Part shown: positions 1 through 10,799 of the stretch, in pieces
Layout: each line of letters opens with the position of its first letter
Numbering within the stretch: position 1 is the first letter of the stretch
Assembly (NCBI RefSeq): GCF_002234675.1
Contig: NC_019869.2
Span: 9,782,015 to 9,846,014, forward strand
Source of the DNA: Oryzias latipes
Lineage: Eukaryota; Chordata; Actinopteri; Beloniformes; Adrianichthyidae
Direction of reading: 5' to 3'
DNA length: 64,000 nt
Position numbers and translations under genes: made by a program
Notes under the pieces: generated by a model
Databases searched by the model: none
Told to the model about the DNA's origin: nothing
What the model saw: only the letters and a program-made list of their open reading frames with translations

Positions 1-323
1 GTTCAGGGGTTGGTGTCCTGCCGGCATCTGTTCATGGTGCATGGAACTGCTCAACAAGCACAAAAGTTGGTTAACTCAGATCTTCTCAAAGGATCTCTGG
101 CACAACAGTCAACAGTTCTGACAAGAATTTAAGCAATCGGGGATAAAAAGATTAATTTCTGTAACTAGTTCTGTTACACGTCAAAAACAAGTCTAGATTT
201 GAAGCGGTTTGCCTCTGGAAGAAAAATGATACAATTTTTGGGAGTGGTAATCAAAGTACGCTGATAATTGATAAACATACTTTGATAATAAAAGTCTGTT
301 GACAGGGAGAACAGTCACAATCA

Positions 324-378
324 GCTCAGTGGCCTTGTGGTAGAGTGTCCACCCTGAAGAAGGTAAGTCATACCAAAG

Positions 379-417
<39 letters not shown>

Positions 418-575
418 CCCGACACTCAGCATTAAGGGGTTTGGGTTAAACCAGCAAATGGTTCCCAAGTGTGTCTGCTGCTCACTGCTCCCCCAGGGGA
501 AGGGTCAAATGTGGAGAAAAAATTTGACATACCTAGGTGCGAGACAGCCAATGGTACTTTAACTTTAACAGCTAT
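324..575 (+). repeat. tRNA-derived SINE copy with internal poly-C expansion
   Basis: The left end reads like a pol III A-box head (CTCAGTGGCCTTGTGGTAGAG) and the body matches a common fish SINE: a segment around GGGGTTTGGGTTAAACCA, then CACTGCTCCCCCAGGGGA, ending in CTTTAACTTTAAC. The tRNA B-box part appears deleted, and a run of about 37 C (380-416) sits inside. The ORFs read through it are low-complexity artefacts. Confidence 0.7.
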
Positions 576-796
576 TTACCAACAGTTCAAATAGCCTGAA
601 GAACAATTTATATGCAGAAGTGTTGTGATCTCCTAGCCTGGTAGTAGAAATGCCAAACGACAGAGATTGAAATTAGATGAAATCCACTAAAATCTCAAAA
701 AGATCTGCAGGTTAATGAGCCTTCGTTTAAAGATTTTATCCTCAAACACACATACGATTACTGGGATTAACAGTGACTATGGAATGTGAATAAATG

Positions 797-797
<1 letters not shown>

Positions 798-827
<30 letters not shown>

Positions 828-1015
828 GAATAATAATTGATACTTTATTTATCCCACAGTGGGAAATTCTTCTCCGCATTTGACCCATCCCCTGTGGGAG
901 CGGTGAGCTGCAGCTGAACCGCGCTCGGGAGGCAGTAGCGTTAAGGGTCTTGCCCAAGGACCCTCACTGGGTGCTGTTAATTGCTCGCCATTGATATGGT
1001 AGTTGCCCCAGTACC
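798..1015 (-). repeat. Truncated tRNA-SINE with (TAA)n tail
   Basis: A TAA-type microsatellite (about 798-838) leads into TTTATCCCACAGTGGGAAAT and a body that is nearly identical to the SINE at 6093-6390. The tRNA-like head is missing on the right side, so this is a 5'-truncated copy in minus orientation. Confidence 0.7.
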
Positions 1016-1176
1016 ATTTTTGTGTGTCTCATAATCTCAAATTTTAAGTGTTAAGGGTGTCCTATGCAATCAAAAGATTAGTTGAATGAAACAGCCTCCT
1101 TGTCATAAATATCAGTGTTCATGGACAGAAATTCAACACAGATGAGTTTACACCTGTGCAGTAAAGGAAAAGCTCC

Positions 1177-1627
1177 TCAAAGACCCATTCCGACAAAGAA
1201 AATGGTGTTTTTGGTGTTTTTAACATGTTCTTGAGCCTTTTTTTTTCCCGTCGATGGTGGACATATGCGAGGAAAATTAATCTCAAAATTAGATTTCTGA
1301 AGATGTTCTTATTCAACTCATTGTAAATCAGGAGCAGACAGAAAAATGCAGTTTGAAAAAGAGCTCATTTCTGACGTAGAAAATACACTGGGAAGACAAC
1401 CTGCTTTCTTCTCCAAGCTCTCTGCAACGAGAAGGCAAAGGGTGGGCCACAACCCCTGCCAACTTGGAGGTGAATTTCTAATAAACTACTGTCGCTCTGC
1501 AGAAACTCTGTCCTAGAAAATAACACAGCTTTTTTGGAACAGCATAAAAAGACATAGCCATAATTAAAAGACCTCTGGGAAAACTGAAAATAGATCAAAA
1601 GATGATCGGAGTAGGACATTAAAGACA
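1177..1627 (+). mobile_element. MITE-A copy (deletion derivative with both ends)
   Basis: The left end is AAAGACCCATTCCGAC and the right end is GATCGGAGTAGGACATTAA, which are imperfect inverted repeats of each other. The interior carries the family landmarks: the GTGTTTTTGGTG box, AATCAGGAGCAGACA, and CTACTGTCGCTCTGCAGAAA. No coding capacity is visible. This is one of about a dozen related copies in the window. Confidence 0.7.
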
Positions 1628-1928
1628 AAAACATCTAACTCCACATCAGCAGGAGCAGGAATGTTCATATTTAAATTTAGTACTGGTCAGGCAGAGTTCA
1701 CAGTTTATACTTACGAGCTGTTTACTTTACACAACCACAGGCTAGAAATGAACGGAAGTAAGTTTTGCTGCAGCTTTCTGATGACTGCAGACATGTGAAC
1801 TAGAGTAGCTTCTGTTTATTGTCTGCTGCAGACACTGTTTTCTTCATCTTAAGTTGCAATATTTCTTTTCACCCGTCTGAAGTCTGATAATGTGATGTGG
1901 CGTCACCTCTCACTGACGATTCTTGTCC

Positions 1929-2348
1929 CACTCCAATCAGCGTTCCTAGTGGTCCTTTAATTATGATCATGCCCCTTATAGACAAAATAGAAAAAAAACA
2001 TGTCATTTAATAGGACATAGTTTCTGCAGAGCGGCAGTAGTTTATTAGAAATTCACCTCTAAATTGTGGGTGAAATCATTGGTGCAGAGCAACCCTGCCC
2101 CCCTTCCCCTCCCTTTTGCTGAGAACTCAATGCAAGTAGCTTGTGGCCAACCAAGTGTATTTTCTACATGGAAAAAATACTTTTTTGTCTGCTCCTGATT
2201 TTCAACAATTTGAATTAAAACATACTCAAAAATGCAGTTTTCTTCTTAATTGTCTTCATATTTTCTTTATGTTCTCCTCCACCATGAGAAAAATGCCACA
2301 GGAGTATGTTAAAAACACCAAAAACACTATTTCCATCGGAGTGGATCC
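1929..2348 (-). mobile_element. MITE-A copy, reverse orientation
   Basis: It begins CCCACTCCAATCAGCG and ends CACTATTTCCATCGGAGTG. The interior is the reverse complement of the copy at 1177-1627, including TGCAGAGCGGCAGTAG and TGTCTGCTCCTGATT. The central part is shortened. It is non-coding. Confidence 0.7.
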
Positions 2349-2816
2349 TGTAAATATTTCAATACATAGATGTTTAAAGGTGTAATGGATCATAGATTGC
2401 ATGTTGCTGCACTCTTGTTTGGTATTTTTGTGTCCATACAAGACAATGTGATGTTCTTCAGGCAAAAACACAATGTTTTCTAAAGACACGCCGGTGAGAA
2501 TCAGAGGAGACATGCAGTCACTTCTCTATTTCTGTCACTCTTTCCAGTCTTTTTTTGCAGTCTCCCAGTGTCTCCAAGCCATCATGTTTTTTCTGACTCT
2601 CTGTCTCCTGCCGGCAAGGCACTAATGATGGATCAATGTCAGTCCAATCTGCTGTAACAGAGACATCCATCAGTCTCTCCCTATATGCTTCTCACTATTG
2701 TCGTTCTCCTCATGCCTTCCCTCTTCCCATCACTCTCCATCTATCTGCCTTTTCCATTCAGCCTCATCTTCATTTCTTCTTATCTGCCTCAGCTCTCCTC
2801 CTTTGCGTGTGTGCGA

Positions 2817-2834
2817 GGGGGGGGGGGGGGGGGG
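2817..2834. repeat. Poly-G tract
   Basis: A simple homopolymer run in the TMEM196 intron region. The 101-residue ORF crossing it (2636-2941) has no recognisable domain. Confidence 0.9.
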
Positions 2835-3188
2835 TTGAGTTAGGTGGGTTTAGCTCCGGCCCCCTGCCAGCTGCTTTCTACACTTCTCAGAGTGAGGAGT
2901 GTAATCAGAGATGCCCCCTTTGCTTTCAGTTAAGCCACTAACGGCATTTGAACTGGAAGGGGTGAGAGGATGCCTGAAATGCAAACACAAACACACAGTC
3001 AGGCAGAGTGGAGAGAAATCATTTTATACTTTTAGAGGTAGACCAATTGAAGCGCAGTAATTTGCCCATTAGGCTCTTCCAGGAATAATCTAATGCTCCG
3101 TTCAGGGGATGGCTTTTCTTTAGCTGATTAAACTTTAAATACAAGTCAATTGTGACTCCCTCCCTGTGTATCTTTGTGTGTCTTTCAG

Positions 3189-6089
3189 ATGATCCTCTTT
3201 TCTGCGTGCTGCATCTGTGGGCTGATTGGAGGGATTCTCAACTTCCAGTTTGTCCGGGCTTTGAGCAAACAGCCCAGCAAAATGCATCTGGCTGCCATGA
3301 CTTTGGCCTGTCTGGGTAAATAAGCACAAAGGAAGCAGGAGGGCACAACATCCTTAGATGCATTCTTATATATCTGACTGTTGGCAGAATATGTGTCTCA
3401 TGTGTTTGTGATCAAAGATTTCCTTTGGATAAAGAACACAGTGATGCACAGCATATTTATAAAAACGTTTCACTAAAAGGGTACTTTTCTGACGAAAACA
3501 TATTAAGATACTTTTCTGTTAAGTGCAAACCAAATTACATTAAAAACACCGGACTGCCTTTACTGCCTGTAAATAAATGTGTGTATGGGTGAATGGGACA
3601 TTGACTGTAGGGCACTTTGGGCCTTCAAATAAGGTAGTAAAGTGCTATACAAGTATACGCCATTCACCATTGTTAACATTTACCAATATACTAAGATTTA
3701 AAGATTTTACTAATACAAATAATGCTGTTAGAAGAGGCATACTCATAGTAGTTCCTGACTTATAGTTTCCTGACACCGGTGCAAACTTTTCTACATGTTC
3801 AAGTGAACTGGACATAAATGGTGAGCTAAGAACATACAAACATTTTTTGTTGGTTTGTTTCTTAGTTTGTTATCATAGTCATATTTTATTCCAATGCTAT
3901 CTACAAACTTGACTTTGGTCATACACATCATTAAAAGGCATTAGATCATCATGTCATCTGCCAATGACATTTTTCAGAATGCGTGCAAAAAAAATTGTAA
4001 AAGGAATTTTGATTTTACTTCAACACCGGAATTGATCAAAATAGATTATTTTAAACGGGACTGTTGGCATCATTTAGAGCTGGACTGAGTGAGTGTGACG
4101 TTGTAACAATTCACTAGGATAACTTGTCCTGTTACTATAAAACAAATACACGAAAAGGGGTTAAACACAAAAGAGTGTCTTAATACGGAGAAACAATTTG
4201 CAGATAAATACAACAGAAATATTCAGACATAATTCCACATCTTAAATTAAAGTAGAGTTCAAACAAAATGATCATTGATAGTTCAGTTCAAAAATAAACA
4301 TTTAGATGAAGCCTGCTCAGCCTTAAGTCAGTGTAGTTCAATTCCATCCGGAAACTCAGTTATTCCACAAAAGGAGGAGAGTCAAAAAACAACAGAAAAA
4401 GTAGCCCTAAAGCGATCACTTTGTTCTGGTATACCAGTAACTAAAAAAATATGGTTCGATATCACCAGCGTTAAATCCAGGATCTCTGACGTGGGCTCTC
4501 GCAGCAAACCCTCCTGCTCCCAATCACAAAGCACGTCTTGCTGTGGGAATCGCGCCTCCCGGTAAAGCTTCCTCCATTGATCTAACGACCCGGCTCTAGT
4601 GGATTTCTTCCTTTTTCCATTAACGCCTTCAGCATCCAAAAAAGTTAGCAAACTCACTCCAAACATCCACCTGTGGAGCTGTCATTCGCGGCCTGCAGGT
4701 GTGACAGGGGAAATCCTCGCGCCACACCCCTCACCGGCGTTTCGGAGGAAGTCTGTCTCGTCACCACCCCCTTATATAGTCTTTTAACCAATGTGCTATC
4801 CTATGACCCCACCCTTACATTGACGTGTTTGACGTGTTCTCCCTACCATGACAAAGGTGGATAAAGGTGGAAAGATTTCATGTAATCCATGGAAACCAGT
4901 GAAGATCACAAATCATTGAAGAAAAAAGGTTCAGCACACTGTCTAGTGGGTCTAGATGACCCAACTACCAACGGTAAAGTGCCTAAGATAGCACAAGGGT
5001 TAATGAAGTTCTCCAATTATTTAGTTTTGATTATTTTCCGTTTGAAGAGTAATTTACATTGGAAAAAAAACAGGCACTTTTTTCACAGCAGGAATACATA
5101 CATACATACATTTTTTATACAAAACATAAATTCCTGACGGTACCATGTCTAAAGATTTTTCCTCCACTATGTTTTGCACAACATCAGTGTAATATGACAT
5201 TGTCACATACCCCCCCTCCAGCCAGCGGCATGGAAGGTTTACCTTTGAAATAGTTTCATGTTGACCATATTAACAGTGATACTTTTCTTAGTTTCTTCCC
5301 ACTGTATTTGATAATTAAGGGGCCCTAATCTCACCACATGCCCTGGTCCCGTCCACTTGGGCGCAAGGTTGGCTGAGAAAAATATTAGCTGCATCAGAAA
5401 GAGGATGAGCGCGAATCCAGACCTCGTCGACCGGCTGGAACTGCGCATCTCTCCGCCGGGTATTGTAGCAACGGGCTTGTCTAGACTGACACTTATTCAC
5501 TCACTGCTTGACTTGATTTGTGAGATTCTTTTGTCTTTCTACAAGAGTGTAGGCTGGGCTATTTGGCAAAGGCGGTGATGATATCATTCGTTCCAAAGGT
5601 CCTTTAAACACTCTCCCTAAGGTTATCTCAGCAGGAGATTTTCCAGTTGTTTCTTGATATGCAGAGTTTATGGCGTATCAGAATTCTTTGACCCATTGGT
5701 CCCAAGTGTTGTGTTGATTTCCTACATGTGAGGCAATCATAGTTTTGATTGTTCTGTTTGAGTCCCCCCTTCCCTTCCTTGTTGCTGAGAGCTCTCTGTC
5801 TTTGCGCTTTCCCAATAGCTTACAGTCCCTCACACCCCCAACGTAACAATACCAGTGCAACAAAAATGGCGAGCAACATTGTAGCTATCCAGTCGTACAG
5901 TTTTGATCCAGGTTCCAACTCATACGAGGAAAACAATGACATTCATGGATCTATTTGTCTACAAGTGGATGTGTCAGCATATAGCGGGGAGCTTGTGACC
6001 CACCAATTGTAGCACCTACGTCACTGCTACAAGCTAGTCCTGTCATTTTTCGTCATTTACCCAGATTCACAACGATTTGAATGAAGAGC

Positions 6090-6128
<39 letters not shown>

Positions 6129-7133
6129 CACTGTATTTTATCCCACGAAGGGAAATTCTTTCTCCGCATTTGACCCATCCCCTTGGGGAGCGGTGAGCTG
6201 CAGCCGAAACCGCGCTCGGGAGGCAGTAGCGTTAAGGGTCTTGCCCAAGGACCCTCACTGGGTGATGTTAACTGCTCGCCATTGATATGGTAATTGCCCC
6301 CAGTACCATTGCTCATTCCCCTCCGGGAATCGAACCCTGGTTTCCTGCGTGGTAGCTTCCCACCTTACCAACCGAGCTACCCAGTCGGTTGGTAAGGTGG
6401 TAACTTTTCTATATATGTGTCCTCCATTATGAGAAAAATGCCCAAAGAATATGTTACAAGCATTAAAAACACCATTTTAATTGGAGTGTGTCTCTCAAGC
6501 TGAAATCACAGCAACATTATTAGTCTAAAAATAGAAAACTGGAGCAAAGATTTCAGTCAGTTAACAAGCCAGGGGGTCCTAATTAAAGGATTTGCAGCAA
6601 CAACTCCATGGCTGCCCCCTACCCTGTGGCAAAGCAGTGGTGGCTCATCACACTTTCTTAATTAAAGAAAAGAACATGTATTTCTGAAGTTTTGTGCCTG
6701 TGACAGGTTGGTTTTCCTACAAAAGTGGCCTTTCCTTGAACGAATCATTCTTCTACCACATAATTAAGCTCAGATGTCCGTACGGATGTCAGTCTCATGT
6801 ACTGGAGTGAGACTGGAGCCTATTCCTGTGTGCGTTTATGTGAAAAGCCCTTCATCTCCAGGTATCTCCTCCTGTACCTTATCAACATGGTTGACCTGTC
6901 GGCTGGCCAGCTCTGAGCAACAGAGGATGTTCATGGAGAGGGAGCACTCGCTGCACCACTCGCATGAGATGACAGAGAAGGTAAGAGGGAGCATGGCAGT
7001 GCACCGCATATGTGTGGGTGTGAACACGCTAAGACATCAGACATGTGTGTGTTCATTTCAGGAGGTTCTCGACAGCTCGAGTAACGGCGTTCCTCAGATC
7101 TCCTATAATGGACACATTGCCGCTTCACCGTGA
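3189..7133 (+). CDS. tmem196: Transmembrane protein 196, 3' coding exons (partial)
   Basis: Three spliced exons encode the last 105 residues of TMEM196: 3189-3315, 6862-6980 and 7062-7133 (stop TGA). Each is bounded by clear AG and GT sites (TTTCAG|ATG, CTGG|GTAAAT, CTCCAG|GTA, GAAG|GTAAGA, TTTCAG|GAG) and the phases join without a shift. The protein begins [20 protein letters not shown], a hydrophobic segment, then a second one around [20 protein letters not shown], then a polar tail with the [11 protein letters not shown] motif typical of the family. Human TMEM196 is a small four-span membrane protein of uncertain function. The N-terminal exons with the first two membrane spans must lie left of the window; I found none here. 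The large second intron holds a Gypsy remnant and MITE/SINE insertions. It is followed by POLR1F on the same strand, as in mammals. Confidence 0.93.
3555..3675 (+). repeat. Fish LINE/SINE-type 3' tail fragment
   Basis: The text TGGGTGAATGGGACATTGAC, GGGCACTTTGGGCC and AAAGTGCTATACAAGTAT matches the widespread fish retroposon tail (…GCGCTTTGGG…GCGCTATATAA…). It is short and diverged. Confidence 0.5.
4102..5207 (-). repeat. 3' LTR of the Gypsy remnant
   Basis: The borders are TGTAACAATT on the left and ATTGTCACA on the right, giving the short inverted TG...CA ends expected of an LTR. The right border sits next to a polypurine tract. About 220 bp of the length is the nested MITE at 4784-5003, so the LTR itself is about 885 bp. 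The short ORFs inside (for example 4275-4565 and the opposite-strand 4382-4666) have no recognised domain and are best read as LTR sequence. Confidence 0.7.
4784..5003 (+). mobile_element. TTAA-flanked MITE (MITE-B), copy 1
   Basis: A 220-bp unit flanked by TTAA, with termini TTAACCAATGTGCTATCC and GATAGCACAAGGGTTAA. Copies occur at 8971-9189 and 23953-24162. TTAA targets and short CCCTTGTGC-type ends suggest a piggyBac-like non-autonomous element. It carries no ORF. Confidence 0.78.
5239..5757 (-). pseudogene. Gypsy pol remnant: integrase C-terminal region
   Basis: Minus-strand translation in shifting frames gives integrase-like text: [20 protein letters not shown] (5678-5863 ORF), then [20 protein letters not shown], and a chromodomain-like/GPY-type tail with [16 protein letters not shown] and [10 protein letters not shown] near the end (5239-5448). 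These match the integrase end of fish Gypsy polyproteins, where the host-strand tail binds DNA. In-frame stops and at least one frame change (two overlapping ORFs at 5239-5448 and 5315-5500) show it is dead. The upstream DDE core, RT and gag are missing. Confidence 0.78.
5758..6486 (-). mobile_element. MITE-A copy with a nested SINE
   Basis: It starts abruptly at CCCCCTTCCCTTCCTTGTTG, next to the Gypsy remnant, and ends ACACCATTTTAATTGGAGTG. Family landmarks include GTTGCTGAGAGCTCTCTG, AACAAAAATGGCGAGCAACA and GATTCACAACGATTTGAATG. The SINE at 6093-6390 interrupts it. The 87-residue ORF at 5749-6012 is repeat sequence, not a gene. Confidence 0.68.
6093..6390 (-). repeat. Full-length tRNA-derived SINE
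   Basis: On the minus strand it reads A-box (TAGCTCGGTTGGTAAGGTGG), B-box (GGTTCGATTCCCGG), a body, then a poly-A tail (seen as poly-T at 6093-6125). This is the standard layout of a pol III-driven SINE. The body is nearly identical to the truncated copy at 798-1015. The head carries an odd foldback (see findings). Confidence 0.88.
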
Positions 7134-7720
7134 CGATTTGTCACAAGAGGCCACTTGCTCCCACTGAAACAGACATTTACTGAAATACCTGCTGTCAGAT
7201 GGTAGAGCCAGCTGTACAGTCCTGTACCCTGACTGTACACGAACCAGGTTTTTCTTCTCTTGGAACTTCCTTTTTGCTTCCAAAAGGAAGTCAGACAGCA
7301 TGACCAAGGCTTTCGTGCTTCTAAATTATTATGCAAACGTGGGTTCACGTGGACCCTCTGTTCAACTCAAACCAAAGCCAGGCTGACGAGAAGATAAACA
7401 TCTGCATCTGAGTCTGACCCCAACGACGAAGACGTCTTTGTGAAAGCACTGAGCACAATGTAAGCATGCAGCTCATCCATATGTTTGAAAGAGTTTCTAT
7501 GTTTCTACCTGACATTCTTTCACTTCTACTAAAGAGTAATGAAATGCAGCTTGCAATAACCAACAGTAAACTGTACGTATGATCTGGAAATGGAACGCAT
7601 AGATGTGAAAATAGAGTAAAGCTCTATGAAATGCTCTGTATATCTTCAGGTAACTATAAATCAAACATATTTTTTTAATGCTTCTTAAAAAATTTATTCA
7701 AATAAAGTATGAATAACCTG
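7134..7720 (+). other. tmem196: Probable TMEM196 3'UTR
   Basis: Unique sequence directly after the stop codon, ending near a polyadenylation signal AATAAA at 7701-7706. ORFs on the opposite strand here (7103-7348, 7345-7563) have no recognisable domains. Confidence 0.55.
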
Positions 7721-7754
7721 AACTGGATTACTAGAGTGAATGAAATGTTTCAAG

Positions 7755-8680
7755 AGTTCAAGTTTAAGTTTTATTGATTTATATGGCGCCATACAATGAC
7801 CGCTGTCAAACAAGGTGATATACATTAAATGTTAAAAAACATTAAAAACTAAAGCTAAAAGGTTAAAACAATTAAAGCTAAAAAAATAACTAAGTGGCAT
7901 ACAAATGTAAAAACACCAAATAAAAGCAAATCAAAACAATAAAGCAGTGAAACACACCAGCACAGCAGAGTTTCATGTCGTGTCAAAGGCATTGCAATAA
8001 AAATGGATTTTAAGAAGTTTTTAAAAAAAATGGACAGTGAAGACGGCTGCTGGATGCTCAGTGGTAAAGCGTTCCACAGCTTTGGTGCACAGACTTAAAA
8101 CGCTCAGTCCTCTCTGAGCTTCCTCCTGGACCTTGGTACCTCCAGGAGAAGCTGATCTGAGGCATCTGAAGCTCAGAGAGGAATGACGGTGCACAATTGT
8201 TTAAAGATTTTAAAAAAAAGCTTCACCAACTGCCTCAAATAAAGAAGCTGGTTTTTACCGCTAAGCTAATTTGACATTCAAGTTTAAATTCACTGTTCAT
8301 TTTAAAACCCAGGTTTGACACATAATGTTTTAAACGTGGAGCCAAGAGACTCAACTCCACTGAGGAGGAGTTAGAGGAGCTGCTTGGACCGGACATCATC
8401 ACTTCAGTTTTTTTTTAATTCAAACTTAAAAAAATCTTGGGGCCATCCAATCTTTGATGTCTGGTAAACAAGACAGTAGTGGTGTAATAGAACTATCATC
8501 AGTGCAGCAATGAAATGAAACTGGGTTTTGTGGTCCTACAATAGAGCCCTGTGGAACTCCAATCAACATATTGGAGCTTTTAAAGAATAGAATCTGGACA
8601 TGCTCACACTCAGAAACAGTCCTGTCATCCAAATAAGATGAAAGCCAGTCGAGAGGCACCTGGCTGCAGACAAGATGGCG
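7755..8680 (-). mobile_element. LINE 3' fragment with reverse transcriptase remnant
   Basis: On the minus strand, ORF 8426-8659 reads WLSSYLDDRTVS and GVPQGSIVGP, the thumb-side reverse transcriptase motif of CR1/L2-type LINEs. The catalytic region is otherwise eroded. The lower-coordinate part (TTTTATTGATTTATATGGCG) looks like a LINE 3' tail. It lies between TMEM196 and POLR1F. Confidence 0.7.
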
Positions 8681-8970
8681 CCTGACATTATTGGCCGGAA
8701 GCGGAAATTATACAATTTATGCTAATCCTAATCCTGACCCTAACCATGATCCAAAAGTGTTGAGAATTTTAGAAAAACTTTGATTAAAACAGGAAAAAAA
8801 ACCTAACTGTTATGGTCGCCTGTTGGAATAAAGACTTTTTTGAGCGATGTGGGGGGACTTCCAGTTCCGGTTAAGGACCTCTGGTTCTGGATGTTGATGT
8901 GTGCAACCAGGTCCTCTTGGGCGATCCTGCCAAAAGAGGGAAATTTCCATCCCAAGTGTAAAATTGCATA

Positions 8971-9189
8971 TTAACCCTTGTGCTATCTTAGATGACCCCC
9001 CCCCCACCCTTGCATTGACGTGTTCTCCCTACCATGACAAAGGTGGATAAAGGTGGAAAGATTTCAAGTAATCCATGGACACCAGTGAAGATCACAAATC
9101 ATTGAAGAAAAAAGGTTCAGTGCACTGTCTAGTGGGTCTAGATGACCCAACTCCCAATGGTAAAGTGCCTTGGATAGCACAACGGTTAC
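8971..9189 (+). mobile_element. TTAA-flanked MITE-B, copy 2
   Basis: It begins TTAACCCTTGTGCTATCTTA and ends GGATAGCACAACGGTTA, with the same interior as 4784-5003 (CTACCATGACAAAGGTGG). The 3' TTAA is mutated to TTAC. Confidence 0.8.
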
Positions 9190-9257
9190 ACATTTAAACT
9201 CAATAACAACATAATTCCAAAAGCCAAAATTCATGTCTGGGACTTTGGCCGCTGGCG

Positions 9258-9305
9258 CACCCCCCACCCCCCCCCCCCCCCCCCCCCCACCCCCACCCCC
9301 ACCCC
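9258..9305. repeat. Poly-C / CCCCA low-complexity tract
   Basis: A C-rich run with A interruptions. The poly-Gly ORF on the opposite strand (9064-9327) is an artefact of it. Confidence 0.9.
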
Positions 9306-9449
9306 CTTCAACTGCCACCTGAACCACACAGCCCTTTTTGAGCTCTCCTACATGTGCTGGGCCCGCTGAACAGAGATCCCACGTTTTCTCTTTGGGGTGG
9401 ACAAAACCACCAGACGCTCACCTGCGAGCCCCAATACCAATTATTACCT

Positions 9450-9632
9450 CCAAATGCTAATAAAAAAAATGCTCATTTGTGCTCACAAATTGCCAACTTA
9501 TGCACACAAAATGCAAATAAATTGGTAACTTGTGCCCAAAAAAATGCTAATTTGGGCACATAAATTAGTATTTTTGTGTGCACAAAATTCGAATTGTAGC
9601 CACAAAATGCTAATTTGCGTGCACAAAATAAC
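9450..9632. repeat. Diverged tandem array of about 30-bp units
   Basis: Units share the core AAATGCTAATTTG/TGCACACAAA in slightly different spacings, for example GTGCTCACAAATTG, TATGCACACAAAATGC and GCGTGCACAAAATAAC. There are about six degenerate copies. Confidence 0.6.
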
Positions 9633-9814
9633 CTTTTTTTTGACCATTGACTGCATTGACTGCAGTGACTCAAAATTCTATTTACACATATAAATTGAAA
9701 ATTTTTAAAAAATATCAAAATATTTAGGTTAAAATACACATTTCAGTGGTGTCCCCATGGTTTCACTAATTGCTGTTCTCTAAACACAATCCAAACACAA
9801 TCTAAACATTTCTG

Positions 9815-10014
9815 CAAGTGGACGCATCAGAATGGAGCAGAGCACGAAGCTTGCGACCCGACTGAAAGGTGCTACTGATCCATCATGATTTAAATAACGA
9901 AATACTCAGAATCACATGTAAAATCTTAAATTATTTCAACATCTCCTCTATTCTTAGAAAAATTCTGCGAGAAGATGTTAAAAACCCAATTTTCATCTGA
10001 GTGGGTCTTTAAAT
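9815..10014 (-). mobile_element. MITE-A fragment
   Basis: It starts at AGTGGACGCATCAGAATGGA and ends at the family terminus CATCTGAGTGGGTCTTTAA. The interior includes AATACTCAGAATCACATGTA and AGAAGATGTTAAAAACCCA, matching the terminal third of other copies. Confidence 0.65.
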
Positions 10015-10483
10015 TGAATTATATATTAAATTATCTCCACATTTTCTCTAAGCCAATATCCTTTTGTTCCTCAAACAACAGCGATTTTTTTACCCTTTTA
10101 ATTCATATACAGTAATTTTTTTATTTTTAACGATTGCTCTTGGTTCCTTTCACAAACTAAAAATCTCCCTGATGAGCTCACATCCTGTAACTGCAGAGCA
10201 GGACTTGAGACCGACTCCCCGTTGGACCGCAGCTGAACACAATGAGGTTTTTGGCTCCGTTCAGAGGTCCGTCACTCATAGGATATTTAACTGGAGGAGC
10301 AAATCTCTTATATTGCTCCTGTCAAACGTTTCAGAAGTGCTTCCGGAAGCAAAAGGAGAAAGAGAGATAAGCAGCAAAAATGTAGCCTGCATGCTCACAG
10401 ACATAGCAGTGGCTGATTGCCTTGACAGCATCGTGCTGCTCAATACTTAATTGTGAAGTTTGCAAAAAGCTCTGAGCACTAGG

Positions 10484-10603
<120 letters not shown>

Positions 10604-10799
10604 ATTCATCAGTGTAAGTCCCCCAGCATTTAAAGCTGTGGGGTCTATTTCTGACTAAGAACCCGCGTCTCTATTTATCACCTTGACAGCACACAGAAGT
10701 GGGGCCATGCCCCACCCAAAAACAAAATCAAAACACCACATCTGCAGGGAGAAATGCTGAATCATGTGACCTCCTGTGACACAACACCTAGAACAGGGG

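Larger units (their letters stand above)
4102..5757 (-). mobile_element. 5'-truncated Ty3/Gypsy-type LTR retrotransposon
   Basis: Read on the minus strand, this contains the end of a pol gene (integrase C-terminal half, 5239-5757), then a polypurine tract (5208-5220, GGAGGGGGGG), then a 3' LTR beginning TGTGACAATG and ending TTGTTACA. That order is the standard 3' half of an LTR retrotransposon. The 5' half is absent: at about 5757 the integrase sequence abuts a MITE-A copy. A TTAA-type MITE lies inside the LTR. It sits in the TMEM196 intron, antisense to the gene. Confidence 0.78.

Noticed and set aside
193-468. Poly-Gly ORF
   Set aside because: Created by the poly-C tract inside a SINE.
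4275-4565. 96-residue ORF considered as a host gene
   Set aside because: It lies wholly inside the LTR of the Gypsy remnant, has an equally open antisense frame, and shows no domain.
6360-6390. Possible functional tRNA gene
   Set aside because: The A- and B-boxes belong to a SINE with a poly-A tail; no complete tRNA cloverleaf is present.
9450-9632. Possible CRISPR-like array
   Set aside because: The units are degenerate, without conserved repeats and unique spacers, and the genome is a vertebrate's.
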